A DNA stretch of 64,000 nt from Hongsoonwoonella zoysiae (GCF_013266695.1 NZ_JABRXF010000001.1:1307736-1371735), one strand, 5' to 3'. Positions 16,876 through 25,235 are shown, numbered from the stretch's first letter. Translations and numbers: made by a program. The notes: a model not told the origin generated them from the sequence alone.

Positions 16876-16893
16876 TGGAAACTCTCTTTTCCA
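16876..16893. promoter_or_regulatory. Inverted repeat between ogt-like and CobW-family genes
   Basis: TGGAAA-N6-TTTCCA is a perfect inverted repeat about 100 bp upstream of the CobW-family ATG and 22 bp after the alkyltransferase stop. It may be an operator for the metal-chaperone gene or a weak transcription-stop hairpin. No match to a known metal regulator site is claimed. Confidence 0.3.
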
Positions 16894-16992
16894 AGTGCCA
16901 TTTATCGGGGCGGCCGGAAGGTGAACGCCTTTGCGCTCGGCCATGAAATCGGATAGTTCGCCGACATACGCACTCATTTCCGGAGATAATCC

Positions 16993-18051
16993 ATGACCGC
17001 GACGCCCGAAGCAGGTTCCGACACGAAAATCCCCGTGACCGTGCTGACCGGATATCTGGGTGCCGGCAAGACGACGCTGATGAACCGGATCCTGACGGAA
17101 AATCACGGCACCCGATACGCCGTGATCGTCAACGAATTCGGCGAGATCGGCATCGACAACGATCTTCTCGTCGAATCGGACGAGGAAATCTTCGAGATGA
17201 ACAACGGCTGTATCTGCTGCACCGTTCGTGGGGACCTGATCCGCACCGTCGAGAACCTTATGAAGCGAAAGGGCTCCTTCGACGCGATTCTCGTGGAAAC
17301 GACGGGTGTCGCCGATCCTGCCCCCGTCGCACAGACGTTCTTCATGGATGATGACGTGCGTGAAAAGGCCCGACTCGATTCCGTGGTAACGGTGGTCGAC
17401 AGCCGCCATGTGCTGAAACGCCTGGAAGACACGGAAGAGGCGGAAGACCAGATCGCCTTTGCCGATGTCATCCTGCTCAACAAGACCGACCTTGTGACCG
17501 CTGATGAATTGAAAGCGGTGGAAGACCGCATCCACTCTATCAACCCCTATGCCGTTCTTCACAGGACGGAGCGTTGCGGGATCGATCTTAAAGCCGTTCT
17601 CAATCGCGGCGCCTTTGATCTCGACCGCATATTGTCGCTCGATCCTCAGTTCCTCGAAGACCACGACCACCATCACGAATGCGGGCCGGACTGCGATCAC
17701 GACCATGACCATCACCACCATGATCATGGGGACCATCATCACCACCATGGCGATCTGCATTCGGTGAAAAGCATTTCCCTGACGGCGGGCGAGTTGAACC
17801 CGCAGGTCTTCTTCCGCTGGATCGGAGATGTAACCCAGGTGCAGGGGCCGAACATCCTCCGCCTCAAGGGTATCATGGCCTTCAAGGACGATCCGCAGCG
17901 CTATGTCGTTCAGGGCGTTCACATGATCGTCGAGGGCGACCACCAGCGCGACTGGAAGGAAGGCGAGGAGCGGGTTAGCCGCATCGTTTTCATCGGGCGC
18001 GAACTGGACGAAAACGCCCTTGTAACGGGCCTCAAGGCCTGTGAGGCCTGA
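16993..18051 (+). CDS. CobW/COG0523-family GTPase (putative metallochaperone)
   Basis: A 352-residue G3E GTPase. Walker A is GYLGAGKTT (20-28), the metal motif is CICC (73-76), switch region [11 protein letters not shown] is at 101-111, and NKTD (163-166) reads guanine. Between the GTPase and the C-terminal CobW domain lies a His/Asp-rich stretch (about 224-256) with two Cys, typical of Zn, Co or Ni chaperones. Proteins of this family load metals into enzymes such as cobalamin-pathway enzymes or nitrile hydratase. The WD40 gene starts 3 bp after its stop, so the two are co-transcribed. The metal is not determinable. Confidence 0.9.
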   Translation: MTATPEAGSDTKIPVTVLTGYLGAGKTTLMNRILTENHGTRYAVIVNEFGEIGIDNDLLVESDEEIFEMNNGCICCTVRGDLIRTVENLMKRKGSFDAILVETTGVADPAPVAQTFFMDDDVREKARLDSVVTVVDSRHVLKRLEDTEEAEDQIAFADVILLNKTDLVTADELKAVEDRIHSINPYAVLHRTERCGIDLKAVLNRGAFDLDRILSLDPQFLEDHDHHHECGPDCDHDHDHHHHDHGDHHHHHGDLHSVKSISLTAGELNPQVFFRWIGDVTQVQGPNILRLKGIMAFKDDPQRYVVQGVHMIVEGDHQRDWKEGEERVSRIVFIGRELDENALVTGLKACEA

Positions 18052-18054
18052 CGC

Positions 18055-19032
18055 ATGCCGGTCATCGCGCCTGTCGATTGTGACGCATTCGTTGTCAAGA
18101 CCGCGTTTATTGGAAACACGGCCGCTTTTGCTTGCGGTGACGGCACTATTCGCCTCGTCGGCGAAGGCGAAACCATAGCCAAAGCGCATGAAGGCGGCCT
18201 GCTCGCCGCGGCCGTTTCGCCCGATGGCCGCCGGATTGTCACGAGCGGTGACGATGGTCGTGTTGTCGGCGTCTCCGCGGATGGTTCGGTGAGCGAAATC
18301 GCAAGCCGTCCGCGCAAGTGGATAGATATGGTCGCGGTCGCCGCTCAAGGTGCGGTGGCCTTTGCTTGCGGTCGCACGGCTTGGGTCGTGCAGGAAGGCG
18401 GCAAGGAGAAGGAATATACGCTCTCGCGCGCCGTGGGCGGTATCGCCTTCGCCCCGCGCGGACTTCGTCTCGCGGTTGCGCGCTATGACGGGGTTTCGCT
18501 CTTCTGGGTGAACGTGGATTCGCCGGAGCAGGAGCTTTCCTGGAAAGGAGCGCATACCGGCATTCTTTTCTCGCCGGACGGCAAATACATTGTCACGACC
18601 ATGCAGGAAAACGCGCTGCACGGCTGGCGGCTTGCCGACCAGCAGGACATGCGCATGACCGGTTATCCGACGAAGGTGAAGTCGATGGACTGGTCGGCCA
18701 AGGGCCGCTACCTCGCAACATCCGGTGCCAATGCCGCCGTGCTCTGGCCGTTTCACGGCAAGTCGGGCCCGATGGGCCAGCAGCCGCTCCAGCTTGGCGT
18801 GCGCTCCGACACGATTGTCTCCGTCGTCGCCTGCCACCCGAAGGAAGAGGTCATCGCCATTGGCTATCAGGACGGCATGGTGTTGGCGGTGCGTTTCGAG
18901 GACAATGCGGAAGTCTTGCTGCGCCGCCCAGGCAATGCGCCGGTTTCGGCGCTCGCGTGGGATGCGCGCGGCGAGCGTCTTGCCTTCGGCACCGAGGCGG
19001 GCGAGGCCGGAATCGTCTCTCTTGGCGAGTGA
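18055..19032 (+). CDS. WD40 repeat protein paired with the CobW-family GTPase
   Basis: A 325-residue beta-propeller protein with repeated WD40-like blades, for example the GGLLAAAVSPDGRRIVTSGDDG, AHTGILFSPDGKYIVTTMQ and APVSALAWDARGERLAFGT stretches. There is no signal peptide, so it should be cytoplasmic. No enzyme motif is visible, and such propellers usually hold protein complexes together. It begins 3 bp after the CobW-family stop, suggesting that it works with that GTPase, perhaps as a scaffold for the metal-receiving client. Inference from neighbourhood only. Confidence 0.8.
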   Translation: MPVIAPVDCDAFVVKTAFIGNTAAFACGDGTIRLVGEGETIAKAHEGGLLAAAVSPDGRRIVTSGDDGRVVGVSADGSVSEIASRPRKWIDMVAVAAQGAVAFACGRTAWVVQEGGKEKEYTLSRAVGGIAFAPRGLRLAVARYDGVSLFWVNVDSPEQELSWKGAHTGILFSPDGKYIVTTMQENALHGWRLADQQDMRMTGYPTKVKSMDWSAKGRYLATSGANAAVLWPFHGKSGPMGQQPLQLGVRSDTIVSVVACHPKEEVIAIGYQDGMVLAVRFEDNAEVLLRRPGNAPVSALAWDARGERLAFGTEAGEAGIVSLGE

Positions 19033-19129
19033 GTCTGCCAGCCGGCAGATATTTATGCTTTTGATGGGCGTCATTCACGTTTAACAATCTGGCCTGAAGC
19101 GCTTCAATCGTTCACCATGCGGAGACGCC

Positions 19130-20038
19130 ATGGACACGCTCGTTCGCATGCGTTCGTTTCTTCAGGTCGTTCAGTCAGGCGGATTTTCGGCGGCCGCACG
19201 CGATCTCGGGCGCTCGAAGGCGCTGATCTCCAAATACGTCGGCGAATTGGAGGACGAGCTTGGCGCGCGTCTCTTGAACCGCACCACGCGCCAGCTCTCG
19301 CTGACGGAAGCCGGCCAGGTATTCTATCGCGAAGCGACCGATATTCTGCAGCGCATCGACGATCTGCACGATTCCATCACCGACACCCATCAGGCGGCAC
19401 GCGGGCTCCTGCGCGTCAGCGCGCCGCGCTCCATGGGGGATGATCTGCTTAACCTCGCGATCATGGATTTCGTCGTTGCCGAGCCGGATATCTCGATAGA
19501 CCTGAAGCTTGAAGATCGCTTCGTCGACCTCGTCGACGAGGGATATGACGTCGCGATCCGCGTGACGGAGCTGACGGATTCAAGCCTGATCGCCCGCAAG
19601 CTCTATCCCGTCAGAGGTGTTGTCTGCGCGACGCCTGCCGTCATCGAGAAGTTCGGCATGCCGAAGCGCCCGCAAGACCTTGCCCAGGTTCCCTGCATTA
19701 TCGATACGAACTACCGGTTCCGCGCGAACTGGGGTTTTCAGGAAGGCGGCAGCAGGGTCAGCGTTCCGGTGAAAGGCCGCGTGGAGGTCAACAGTGCGGC
19801 TTCTGCGCGCGAGGCCGCGATACGCGATCTCGGCTTTTTGAGAACGCCGGAAAGTTTCGTTCATCGCGATCTGGCGGAAGGCCGCCTTGTCGAGGTGCTT
19901 CAGGAGTTTCAGCCGGACGATCAGGCGATTTACGCGGTCTATCCGCACCGCCGCCATCTTTCGGGAAAGGTCAGGGCATTCGTCGATTTTCTGGCGAAAT
20001 GGTTCCAGAACGCGCGAAAGCGCGGGGACCTGTGCTGA
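19130..20038 (+). CDS. LysR-family transcriptional regulator
   Basis: A 302-residue LTTR with an N-terminal winged helix (FLQVVQSGGFSAAARDLGRS, then ALISKYVGELEDELGARLL, then LSLTEAGQVF) and a periplasmic-binding-like effector domain. The sequence is of the CrgA/DsdC-like group that carries RTTRQLSLT. It is likely autoregulated. It converges on the leucine dehydrogenase gene (36 bp between stops), and its upstream neighbour is on the same strand, so no obvious divergent target is present. Confidence 0.88.
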   Translation: MDTLVRMRSFLQVVQSGGFSAAARDLGRSKALISKYVGELEDELGARLLNRTTRQLSLTEAGQVFYREATDILQRIDDLHDSITDTHQAARGLLRVSAPRSMGDDLLNLAIMDFVVAEPDISIDLKLEDRFVDLVDEGYDVAIRVTELTDSSLIARKLYPVRGVVCATPAVIEKFGMPKRPQDLAQVPCIIDTNYRFRANWGFQEGGSRVSVPVKGRVEVNSAASAREAAIRDLGFLRTPESFVHRDLAEGRLVEVLQEFQPDDQAIYAVYPHRRHLSGKVRAFVDFLAKWFQNARKRGDLC

Positions 20039-20074
20039 TCTCCACGCTTCGGATTTTCTGACGACCTGCCGAAA

Positions 20075-21160
20075 TCAGCGCGTTGCCAGTGCAAGCCGTT
20101 CCTCGGCGATTTGATCGGCGACCGTCTGCGTCGGCAGATCGAGCGCCGCCGCACGCTCGAAGATATGCGTGAGCGTCTGCCCGATGGCGACCACCTTGTC
20201 GCGCACTTTCGCGTCGCCCGTCCCGGGTTGTGCAAGGGCGATCGAGATCACGCCGCCGGCGTTGATCGCATAATCCGGCGCGTAGAGGATTCCGCGCTTC
20301 TTCAGTTCCTCTCCATGCCTTCGTTCTTCGGCAAGCTGGTTGTTTGCCGCTCCGGCCACGACGGGCGCGCCAAGCTCCGGAATGGTGCCGTCGTTTAAGC
20401 CCGCACCCAACGCGCAAGGGGCGAAGACGTCCGCCTCCACCGTGTGGATCGTCTTGGGGTCGACGCTGCGGGCCCCGAATTCGGAAACGGCCCGCTCGAC
20501 CGAGGGTGTGTGGATATCGGCGACCACAAGCCTCGCGCCCGCATTGTGCAGGTCTTCGGCAAGATACATGCCGACGTGGCCGAGACCCTGGATCGCGACG
20601 ATGCGCCCCGTCAGGTCGTCCGAACCGAAATAATGGGCGACAGCCGCTTTCAGGCCAATGAAGACGCCAAGCGCGGTATAGGGGGAAGGGTCGCCGAGGC
20701 CCGTTGCCTTCGTGCCGCGCGCATACCGGGTTTCGCCCGCGACGATTTCCATGTCCTTCGAGGAAATGCCGACGTCTTCCGCCGTGATATAGGTGCCGGC
20801 CAGCCTGTCGACCTGTCGCCCGAAAGCCGCCAGCATGGCGTCCGTCTTCCCGGTTCGCGGGTCGGCGATGATGACCGCCTTGCCGCCGCCCAGATCGAGC
20901 CCGGCAAGCGAATTCTTGTAGGTCATGCCGCGCGAAAGGCGCAGGGCGTCGGTAAGCGCCTGGGCGTCGTTCTTGTAAGCCCACATGCGGCAGCCGCCGA
21001 GCGCAGGACCAAGGCGCGTATCGTGAACGGCGATGATCGTGCGAAGGCCGCTCGCAGCATCATGTCCGAAGATAACCTGCTCGTGGTTCTTGAATTCCGG
21101 ATGGTCGAATACGGATAGTTCTGAAACGGCCAGTTTTTCCCGGGCGACGGGAGCGTTCAT
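20075..21160 (-). CDS. Leucine dehydrogenase / Glu-Leu-Phe-Val dehydrogenase
   Basis: A 361-residue NAD-dependent amino acid dehydrogenase. The catalytic region GMTYKNSLAGLDLGGGKAVI (K82 and K94) is characteristic of bacterial leucine dehydrogenases, and the Rossmann motif is IQGLGHVG. The enzyme reversibly deaminates branched-chain amino acids to 2-oxo acids, feeding their degradation. The ATG at 21160 has GGAGGAAATC directly before it; an ATG 12 bp upstream lies over that site and is less likely. It is monocistronic, with a palindrome CGGAT-T-ATCCG about 73 bp upstream as a candidate regulator site. Confidence 0.9.
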   Translation of the reverse strand: MNAPVAREKLAVSELSVFDHPEFKNHEQVIFGHDAASGLRTIIAVHDTRLGPALGGCRMWAYKNDAQALTDALRLSRGMTYKNSLAGLDLGGGKAVIIADPRTGKTDAMLAAFGRQVDRLAGTYITAEDVGISSKDMEIVAGETRYARGTKATGLGDPSPYTALGVFIGLKAAVAHYFGSDDLTGRIVAIQGLGHVGMYLAEDLHNAGARLVVADIHTPSVERAVSEFGARSVDPKTIHTVEADVFAPCALGAGLNDGTIPELGAPVVAGAANNQLAEERRHGEELKKRGILYAPDYAINAGGVISIALAQPGTGDAKVRDKVVAIGQTLTHIFERAAALDLPTQTVADQIAEERLALATR

Positions 21161-21232
21161 GATTTCCTCCATCGGAACGCGAAGCGTTCCTGCTCCAAAA
21201 AACCTTGCTAAGGAATTTATGTGCAGAAATGA

Positions 21233-21243
21233 GCGGATTATCC
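21233..21243. promoter_or_regulatory. Palindrome upstream of leucine dehydrogenase
   Basis: CGGAT-T-ATCCG is a perfect 11-bp palindrome about 73 bp before the dehydrogenase ATG, and TTATCCGC recurs some 25 bp further away. Spacing suits a dimeric regulator such as an Lrp/AsnC protein, but no consensus match is asserted. Confidence 0.3.
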
Positions 21244-21411
21244 GTCCTTTGTTTCCGCTGAATTTATCCGCCTGAGTGAAAATCTTCCGATCTTTGACCC
21301 TGGATGGGGATAATGTTTCCTGTCTTATTTCGCAGTGCGCAAGCCGGCCGGATTTGCCGTGGCGATAAGCGATGTCACGCTCTTGCCGCGAATGCAGGTA
21401 ATCTCCAGATA

Positions 21412-21426
21412 GATACGAATCGTATC
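21412..21426. promoter_or_regulatory. Operator-like palindrome before the DUF1007/NicO pair
   Basis: GATACG-AAT-CGTATC is a perfect 15-bp inverted repeat ending 24 bp before the DUF1007 ATG. Its position over the promoter or leader and its place before a metal transporter suggest a metal-responsive repressor site (Fur/Zur/Nur/NikR type). The identity of the regulator is not shown by sequence. Confidence 0.4.
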
Positions 21427-21450
21427 GGCCAGCCGGAGAATTCGAGCCCG

Positions 21451-22107
21451 ATGAAGACCGCAATCACGTTCGCCTTGGGTGCAGCGATAAGCATTTCCAT
21501 GCCGGCCATCTCGAGTGCTCACCCGCATGTCTTCGTCGAAGCCCGTTCCGAGATCGTTTTCGACAAGGCCGGCCGAATGACAGCCGTGCGCCATTCCTGG
21601 CGTTTCGACGAGGCGTTCACTGCTTTCTCCATTCAGGGGCTCGATCAGAACGGCGACAATGAATTGACGACGGAGGAACTGCAGCCTCTTGCCGAAATCA
21701 ATGTGGAATCCTTGAAGGAATACGCCTATTTCACCTATCTGTATCAGGGTGACGACGAACTCGGTTTCGCGGAGCCGAGCGAATACTGGCTGGACTTTTA
21801 TGGTGGCCGGCTCACGCTCTTTTTCACGCTTCCCCTTGAAAGCCCCGTGATTTCCGACGGATCGACATTCGCGCTCGACGTCTACGACCCGACCTATTTC
21901 GTGGCTTACGAGATGACGCGCGATACGCCCTTTGCCATGGTCGATGCGCCGAAGAATTGCTTATTGGAATTTACGCCACCGCCCAGGTTGGATTCGGGCA
22001 CGGCTGCCGCGCTTGCGCAAATCCCCTCCACGCAGCGCGATATCCCCGATGAATTCCAGTCGGTAACGGAAACGCTCTCGAACACGGCGACGGTGACATG
22101 CAATTGA
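21451..22107 (+). CDS. DUF1007-family periplasmic protein, partner of NicO
   Basis: A 218-residue exported protein. A signal peptide of about 23 residues ends SISSAHP-like (IPAISSAHPHVFVEA), so the mature N-terminus begins with HPH, a possible metal-binding group. The body has the DUF1007 pattern of an acidic loop (LDQNGDNELTTEEL, resembling an EF-hand) and strands. DUF1007 genes almost always precede NicO/RcnA-type nickel/cobalt transporter genes; here the reading frames overlap by 10 bp. It probably delivers or senses metal at the periplasmic face. Start chosen at 21451 because it gives the signal peptide. Confidence 0.85.
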   Translation: MKTAITFALGAAISISMPAISSAHPHVFVEARSEIVFDKAGRMTAVRHSWRFDEAFTAFSIQGLDQNGDNELTTEELQPLAEINVESLKEYAYFTYLYQGDDELGFAEPSEYWLDFYGGRLTLFFTLPLESPVISDGSTFALDVYDPTYFVAYEMTRDTPFAMVDAPKNCLLEFTPPPRLDSGTAAALAQIPSTQRDIPDEFQSVTETLSNTATVTCN

Positions 22108-23264
22108 GCATGGAAAAAGCAAGCGCGCGGTCGGGCCGCATTGCGGCGGCGCTACTCGTGTCTTTGGCAGTCGTGGTCTTCGCGGTTCCGGCAATTGCCG
22201 CGAATTCGCCGTTCGGTGTCGGCCTGCCGGAAGCGAATGCAGCACCTTCTGGGCCGTTTGCCTCTTTCTTCGCCTGGATTGCCGCGGAACAAAGCGCATT
22301 CTACCGCTCCCTACAGGAGGCGATAAAGCAACTCAAGGAGCAGGGAAGCGCCGGCTGGTGGCTCGTCGGGCTTTCCTTTGCCTATGGGGTTTTTCATGCG
22401 GCCGGGCCGGGGCACGGCAAGGCGATCATTTCGTCCTATGTGCTGGCGAACGAGGAAACGGTAAAGCGCGGCATCGTCCTGTCCTTCGCGTCCGCCCTGG
22501 CGCAAGCGGTCACGGCTGTCCTGCTGATCGGCATCGCCGCCATCCTGTTGAACATGACGTCGATCGCGATCACCGAAACGACACGCTGGTTCGAGCTTGG
22601 CTCCTATCTCGCGGTGATGCTTATCGGCGTCGGACTTTTGTGGCAGAAGGCTTTTCGACCGATTTTGGCCGGACCGAGGCCGCAGGCGCTAGAGCATATC
22701 CCGCGAAATCAGAATCGGATTTCGCGACAAGGATATGCTCAAGGGGTAGAATCTGGAGCGATTTCTTATCACGAACGCGATCCCGCGTTCGTGGAAAGCG
22801 CTCTGGGCGCAGGTGCCGTTCCCGTGGAAGGTCACGGGCATTACGGTGCCGGGCATCACCATCATCACGCAGCAGAAGAGGCCTGCCCTTCCTGTGGGCA
22901 TTCGCACGCGCCGGATCCGGGCCAGCTCCAGGGCGAAATGTCTTTGGGCAAGGCCTGGTCGGTCATCGTCGCCGTCGGCCTCAGGCCCTGTACGGGCGCG
23001 CTCGTCGTTCTTGTTTTCGCGCTGGCCCAGGGCCTGATCTGGGCGGGCGTGCTTTCGACCTTTGCCATGGCGCTCGGCACCGGCATCACAGTTGCCGTTC
23101 TCGCAAGCCTCGCCGTTGGCGCGAAAGGTGTCGCGCTGAAGCTTTTTGGCGAAGGAACTGGATTTCTGCGCATTCACCGGGCGATCGAGATCACGGGCGC
23201 CGCGTTTGTCTTCCTGCTTGGCGCAACGCTTTTCATTGCGGCCGCGGGTTGGGGGGCGGCCTGA
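22098..23264 (+). CDS. NicO-family nickel/cobalt transporter carrying an in-frame RIME-like insert
   Basis: A 388-residue polytopic membrane protein with the family's GPGHGKAIISSYVLA and GLRPCTGALVVLVFALAQG motifs, separated by a long hydrophilic loop. The loop is His-rich (HGHYGAGHHHHHAAEE, CPSCGHSH) as in RcnA/NicO proteins that move Ni or Co. Residues from about 199 to 236 are encoded by a palindromic repeat inserted without breaking the frame. The start at 22098 overlaps the DUF1007 gene by 10 bp; an ATG at 22110, just after the DUF1007 stop, is an alternative. It faces a cobalt-type nitrile hydratase operon 20 bp away. Import or export is not decided by sequence. Confidence 0.88.
   Translation: MQLSMEKASARSGRIAAALLVSLAVVVFAVPAIAANSPFGVGLPEANAAPSGPFASFFAWIAAEQSAFYRSLQEAIKQLKEQGSAGWWLVGLSFAYGVFHAAGPGHGKAIISSYVLANEETVKRGIVLSFASALAQAVTAVLLIGIAAILLNMTSIAITETTRWFELGSYLAVMLIGVGLLWQKAFRPILAGPRPQALEHIPRNQNRISRQGYAQGVESGAISYHERDPAFVESALGAGAVPVEGHGHYGAGHHHHHAAEEACPSCGHSHAPDPGQLQGEMSLGKAWSVIVAVGLRPCTGALVVLVFALAQGLIWAGVLSTFAMALGTGITVAVLASLAVGAKGVALKLFGEGTGFLRIHRAIEITGAAFVFLLGATLFIAAAGWGAA
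22689..22803. repeat. RIME-like double-palindrome repeat, copy 1 (inside nicO)
   Basis: Two hairpins in tandem. Hairpin 1: GAGCATATCC CGCGAAATC (22692-22710) pairs with GATTTCGCG (22718-22726) and GGATATGCTC (22731-22740). Hairpin 2: GAGCG at 22756 and CACGAACGCG (22770-22779) pair with CGCGTTCGTG (22784-22793) and CGCTC (22799-22803). Size and two-palindrome layout resemble the rhizobial intergenic mosaic element RIME. Unlike typical intergenic copies, this one lies within a coding sequence. It shares its layout and much sequence with the copy at 30944. Confidence 0.85.
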
Positions 23265-23284
23265 CGGCAGGCCTCCCGTTCACT

Positions 23285-23692
23285 TCACGCGGGGGCGACC
23301 GGAGAACCGTCGCGTCCAAGCTCGATAGGCTCGCCGTGGGGCGTTGCCTTCGCCGCCCGGTCCCATGCGTCCTTTCGCGCAAGCAACCCTTCGGTCGCGG
23401 TTATGCGCTTTTCGGTGACGATCCTCTCCAGCGCCGCGAGCCAATGCAGATAATAGGTCTGCCCGAGGTCCGGATCGCCCTTGGCCTGTGCGTTGCGGAT
23501 CTCCGCTCCCAGCGACTCCACCCATTCGCGCCACTCGAAAACGCCGGCTTCGTTCAGCTTCACGGCCATCGCGAAGGCCCGCGCTTCCCAAGGCTCGCGA
23601 AAGATGGGCGAATTGTCGCGCACCGGAATTTCCGGCAATGCGGAAAGGTCGACGTCAGCGTGGTTCAAGGTAAGGCTCCCAGAGGTCGACAC
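23285..23692 (-). CDS. Nitrile hydratase accessory protein
   Basis: A 135-residue protein of the nitrile hydratase activator/accessory family, which resembles the N-terminal part of the beta subunit (PIFREPWEARAFAMAVKL, then YYLHWLAALERIV). In cobalt-type systems such proteins help insert cobalt into the alpha subunit by subunit exchange. The frame begins at a GTG at 23692, overlapping the beta gene by 38 bp; a TTG about 24 bp later is possible. It is the last gene of the alpha-beta-accessory operon, ending 20 bp from the convergent NicO gene. Confidence 0.88.
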   Translation of the reverse strand: MSTSGSLTLNHADVDLSALPEIPVRDNSPIFREPWEARAFAMAVKLNEAGVFEWREWVESLGAEIRNAQAKGDPDLGQTYYLHWLAALERIVTEKRITATEGLLARKDAWDRAAKATPHGEPIELGRDGSPVAPA

Positions 23693-24314
23693 GTACTGTC
23701 AGGCAAGGGTCGCTGTCCGCGCCCCAGATATCGGTTCCCTTGAAGGCGACCGAATAAAGCCACTTCGGCGCTTCGCCCTTGCCTGCGGCATTGCTGTCGG
23801 GAAAGACGTGGCAACCCTGCACGGCTTCTATGACGCCGGGGCGTCCGTGCACGTAGCGCGGAATGCGCGTATGGCCTGTGGGGTTCATGTTTTTGGCGGA
23901 TACGAAGTCGCCAACGGCAAATCGCGCGGGCGCTTCCGGATCGCGATTCACCGGCCCGCCGCGTTTCAGGGCGGCGGTGACATCTTCGCCCTTGAGCACC
24001 CTTTTCACTGGCCGGCTCTCGTAGAGGCTGCGTCCCGCTTCGATCTCGTCTGGCTGGACGAGGCCGTGATCGGTCAGGATCTGCTGAAGTGCCGCGAGCC
24101 AGATCTCGTAGTAGCTCAAGGACAGATACTGCTGAGGCGGCAGGCTTTCGCGCCGGCTGCGCGATTCATCGAGGCTCCATTCGCCGGTCGCGCCCATCGC
24201 CAGCGCGATTGCGAAGGCGCGCCGCTCCCATTCCGCGTGGAAGTACGGTTCGTTTTCTTCCGCCACCACCGGGCCGAAGCCCATCATCCCGCCGAGATCG
24301 TGCGCGCCGTTCAT
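23655..24314 (-). CDS. nthB: Nitrile hydratase subunit beta
   Basis: A 219-residue beta subunit. It starts with the family signature [16 protein letters not shown] and has the helical segment [17 protein letters not shown]. The C-terminal SH3-like domain includes [26 protein letters not shown] and GVIEAVQG. The beta subunit packs on alpha and contributes the arginines that hydrogen-bond the oxidised active-site cysteines. The start codon overlaps the end of the alpha gene by 4 bp, implying coupled synthesis. The enzyme hydrates nitriles to amides in the cytoplasm. No amidase gene is adjacent. Confidence 0.95.
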   Translation of the reverse strand: MNGAHDLGGMMGFGPVVAEENEPYFHAEWERRAFAIALAMGATGEWSLDESRSRRESLPPQQYLSLSYYEIWLAALQQILTDHGLVQPDEIEAGRSLYESRPVKRVLKGEDVTAALKRGGPVNRDPEAPARFAVGDFVSAKNMNPTGHTRIPRYVHGRPGVIEAVQGCHVFPDSNAAGKGEAPKWLYSVAFKGTDIWGADSDPCLTVRVDLWEPYLEPR

Positions 24315-24958
24315 TCCGCCGCCTCCCGAAGCTCATCCGGCGAAAGGGCAAGCCCGGTGCCGATCATGCTGTCGCGGGTGACGAGCCGGGCAAGTTCCAC
24401 CTCGCTCCATCCGTCGGTACCTTCAGGGCGCCTGGGGATGACGAGGTATCGAACCTCGGCGGTGGAATCCCAGACGGTTATTTCCGTCTCGTCCGGCAGC
24501 TTGACCCCGAAGTCGTCGAGCACGCCGCGCGGATCGCGCACCGCTTTCGAACGGTAGGGAGCGGATTTGTACCAGACAGGCGGGAGCCCGAGGACCGTCC
24601 ACGGATAACAGGAGCACAAGGTGCATACGACCATGTTGTGCTTTTCCGCCGTGTTCTTCAGCGCAACCATATGTTCGCCCTGCCGGCCGCTATAGCCGAG
24701 CGACTGGATGGCCGCAGTCGCATCCCTGTAAAGCCATTCGGCGAAATCTTCGTCGCTCCAGGCTTTCGCAACCACATGCGCGCCGTTGCGCGGGCCGACC
24801 CTGGTTTCGTAGGTTTCGATCAATTCATCGAGAGCCGCCGGATCGACGTATCCTTTCTCGACGAGAATCGACTCGAGCGCGCGAACCCGCAACTCCGTGT
24901 CGGTCAGTTCCGAGGTCTCGTGATTGTGGCCGATTGCATGATCGTGCGAATGGCTCAT
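24311..24958 (-). CDS. nthA: Nitrile hydratase subunit alpha, cobalt type
   Basis: A 215-residue catalytic subunit. The metal site is CTLCSC at 112-117; threonine at the second position is the hallmark of cobalt (non-corrin) enzymes, iron enzymes having CSLCSC. The N-terminal residues [14 protein letters not shown] are unusually His-rich and may help capture cobalt. The enzyme converts nitriles to amides. It is first of an alpha-beta-accessory operon, and the convergent downstream neighbour is a NicO-type nickel/cobalt transporter gene. No aldoxime dehydratase or amidase is seen nearby. Confidence 0.95.
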   Translation of the reverse strand: MSHSHDHAIGHNHETSELTDTELRVRALESILVEKGYVDPAALDELIETYETRVGPRNGAHVVAKAWSDEDFAEWLYRDATAAIQSLGYSGRQGEHMVALKNTAEKHNMVVCTLCSCYPWTVLGLPPVWYKSAPYRSKAVRDPRGVLDDFGVKLPDETEITVWDSTAEVRYLVIPRRPEGTDGWSEVELARLVTRDSMIGTGLALSPDELREAAE

Positions 24959-25138
24959 GAGCTGTTTCCTGCCTTCTGCGGCGTATCGGAGCTTCGCGCC
25001 TGCGGTTTCCTGTCGGGGGGATGCTAACCCCGGGCCGGACAGACATAAAGAGCCCTCGGCGTGCTTGGTGTCGCAGGACGCAGAGCCTCGCGGGGCACTC
25101 GCAGGCAGGTGAATTCGTCATACAATAAAAAGCCTTAT

Positions 25139-25153
25139 ATGACATTGCGTCAT
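25139..25153. promoter_or_regulatory. Inverted repeat in nitrile hydratase/TRAP intergenic region
   Basis: ATGAC-N5-GTCAT, a perfect inverted repeat in AT-rich DNA about 180 bp from the nitrile hydratase start and 245 bp from the TRAP start. Candidate regulator site; no family assigned. Confidence 0.3.
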
Positions 25154-25221
25154 GTGAATAATCACTTGAGGCTGAGTGCTAAAAACTGGTCTAAATTTAA
25201 TACCACTTGCTGTCGTTGCGA

Positions 25222-25235
25222 TTGCGAAGTCGCAA
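25222..25235. promoter_or_regulatory. Inverted repeat upstream of TRAP binding-protein gene
   Basis: TTGCGA-AG-TCGCAA is a perfect 14-bp inverted repeat about 160 bp upstream of the TRAP ATG. TTGCGATTGCGA directly before it partly repeats the left arm. This resembles a LacI- or TetR-type operator in form; regulator unknown. Confidence 0.35.

Noticed and set aside
17670-17760. CAC/CAT-rich tract resembling a simple repeat
   Set aside because: It encodes the His/Asp metal-binding stretch of the CobW-family protein and is irregular, not a tandem DNA repeat.
16351-19074. A 907-codon open frame on the minus strand
   Set aside because: It runs antisense across the alkyltransferase, CobW-family and WD40 genes, all with clear families and ribosome sites. 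Its translation has no recognisable domain and reflects high-GC codon bias on the opposite strand.
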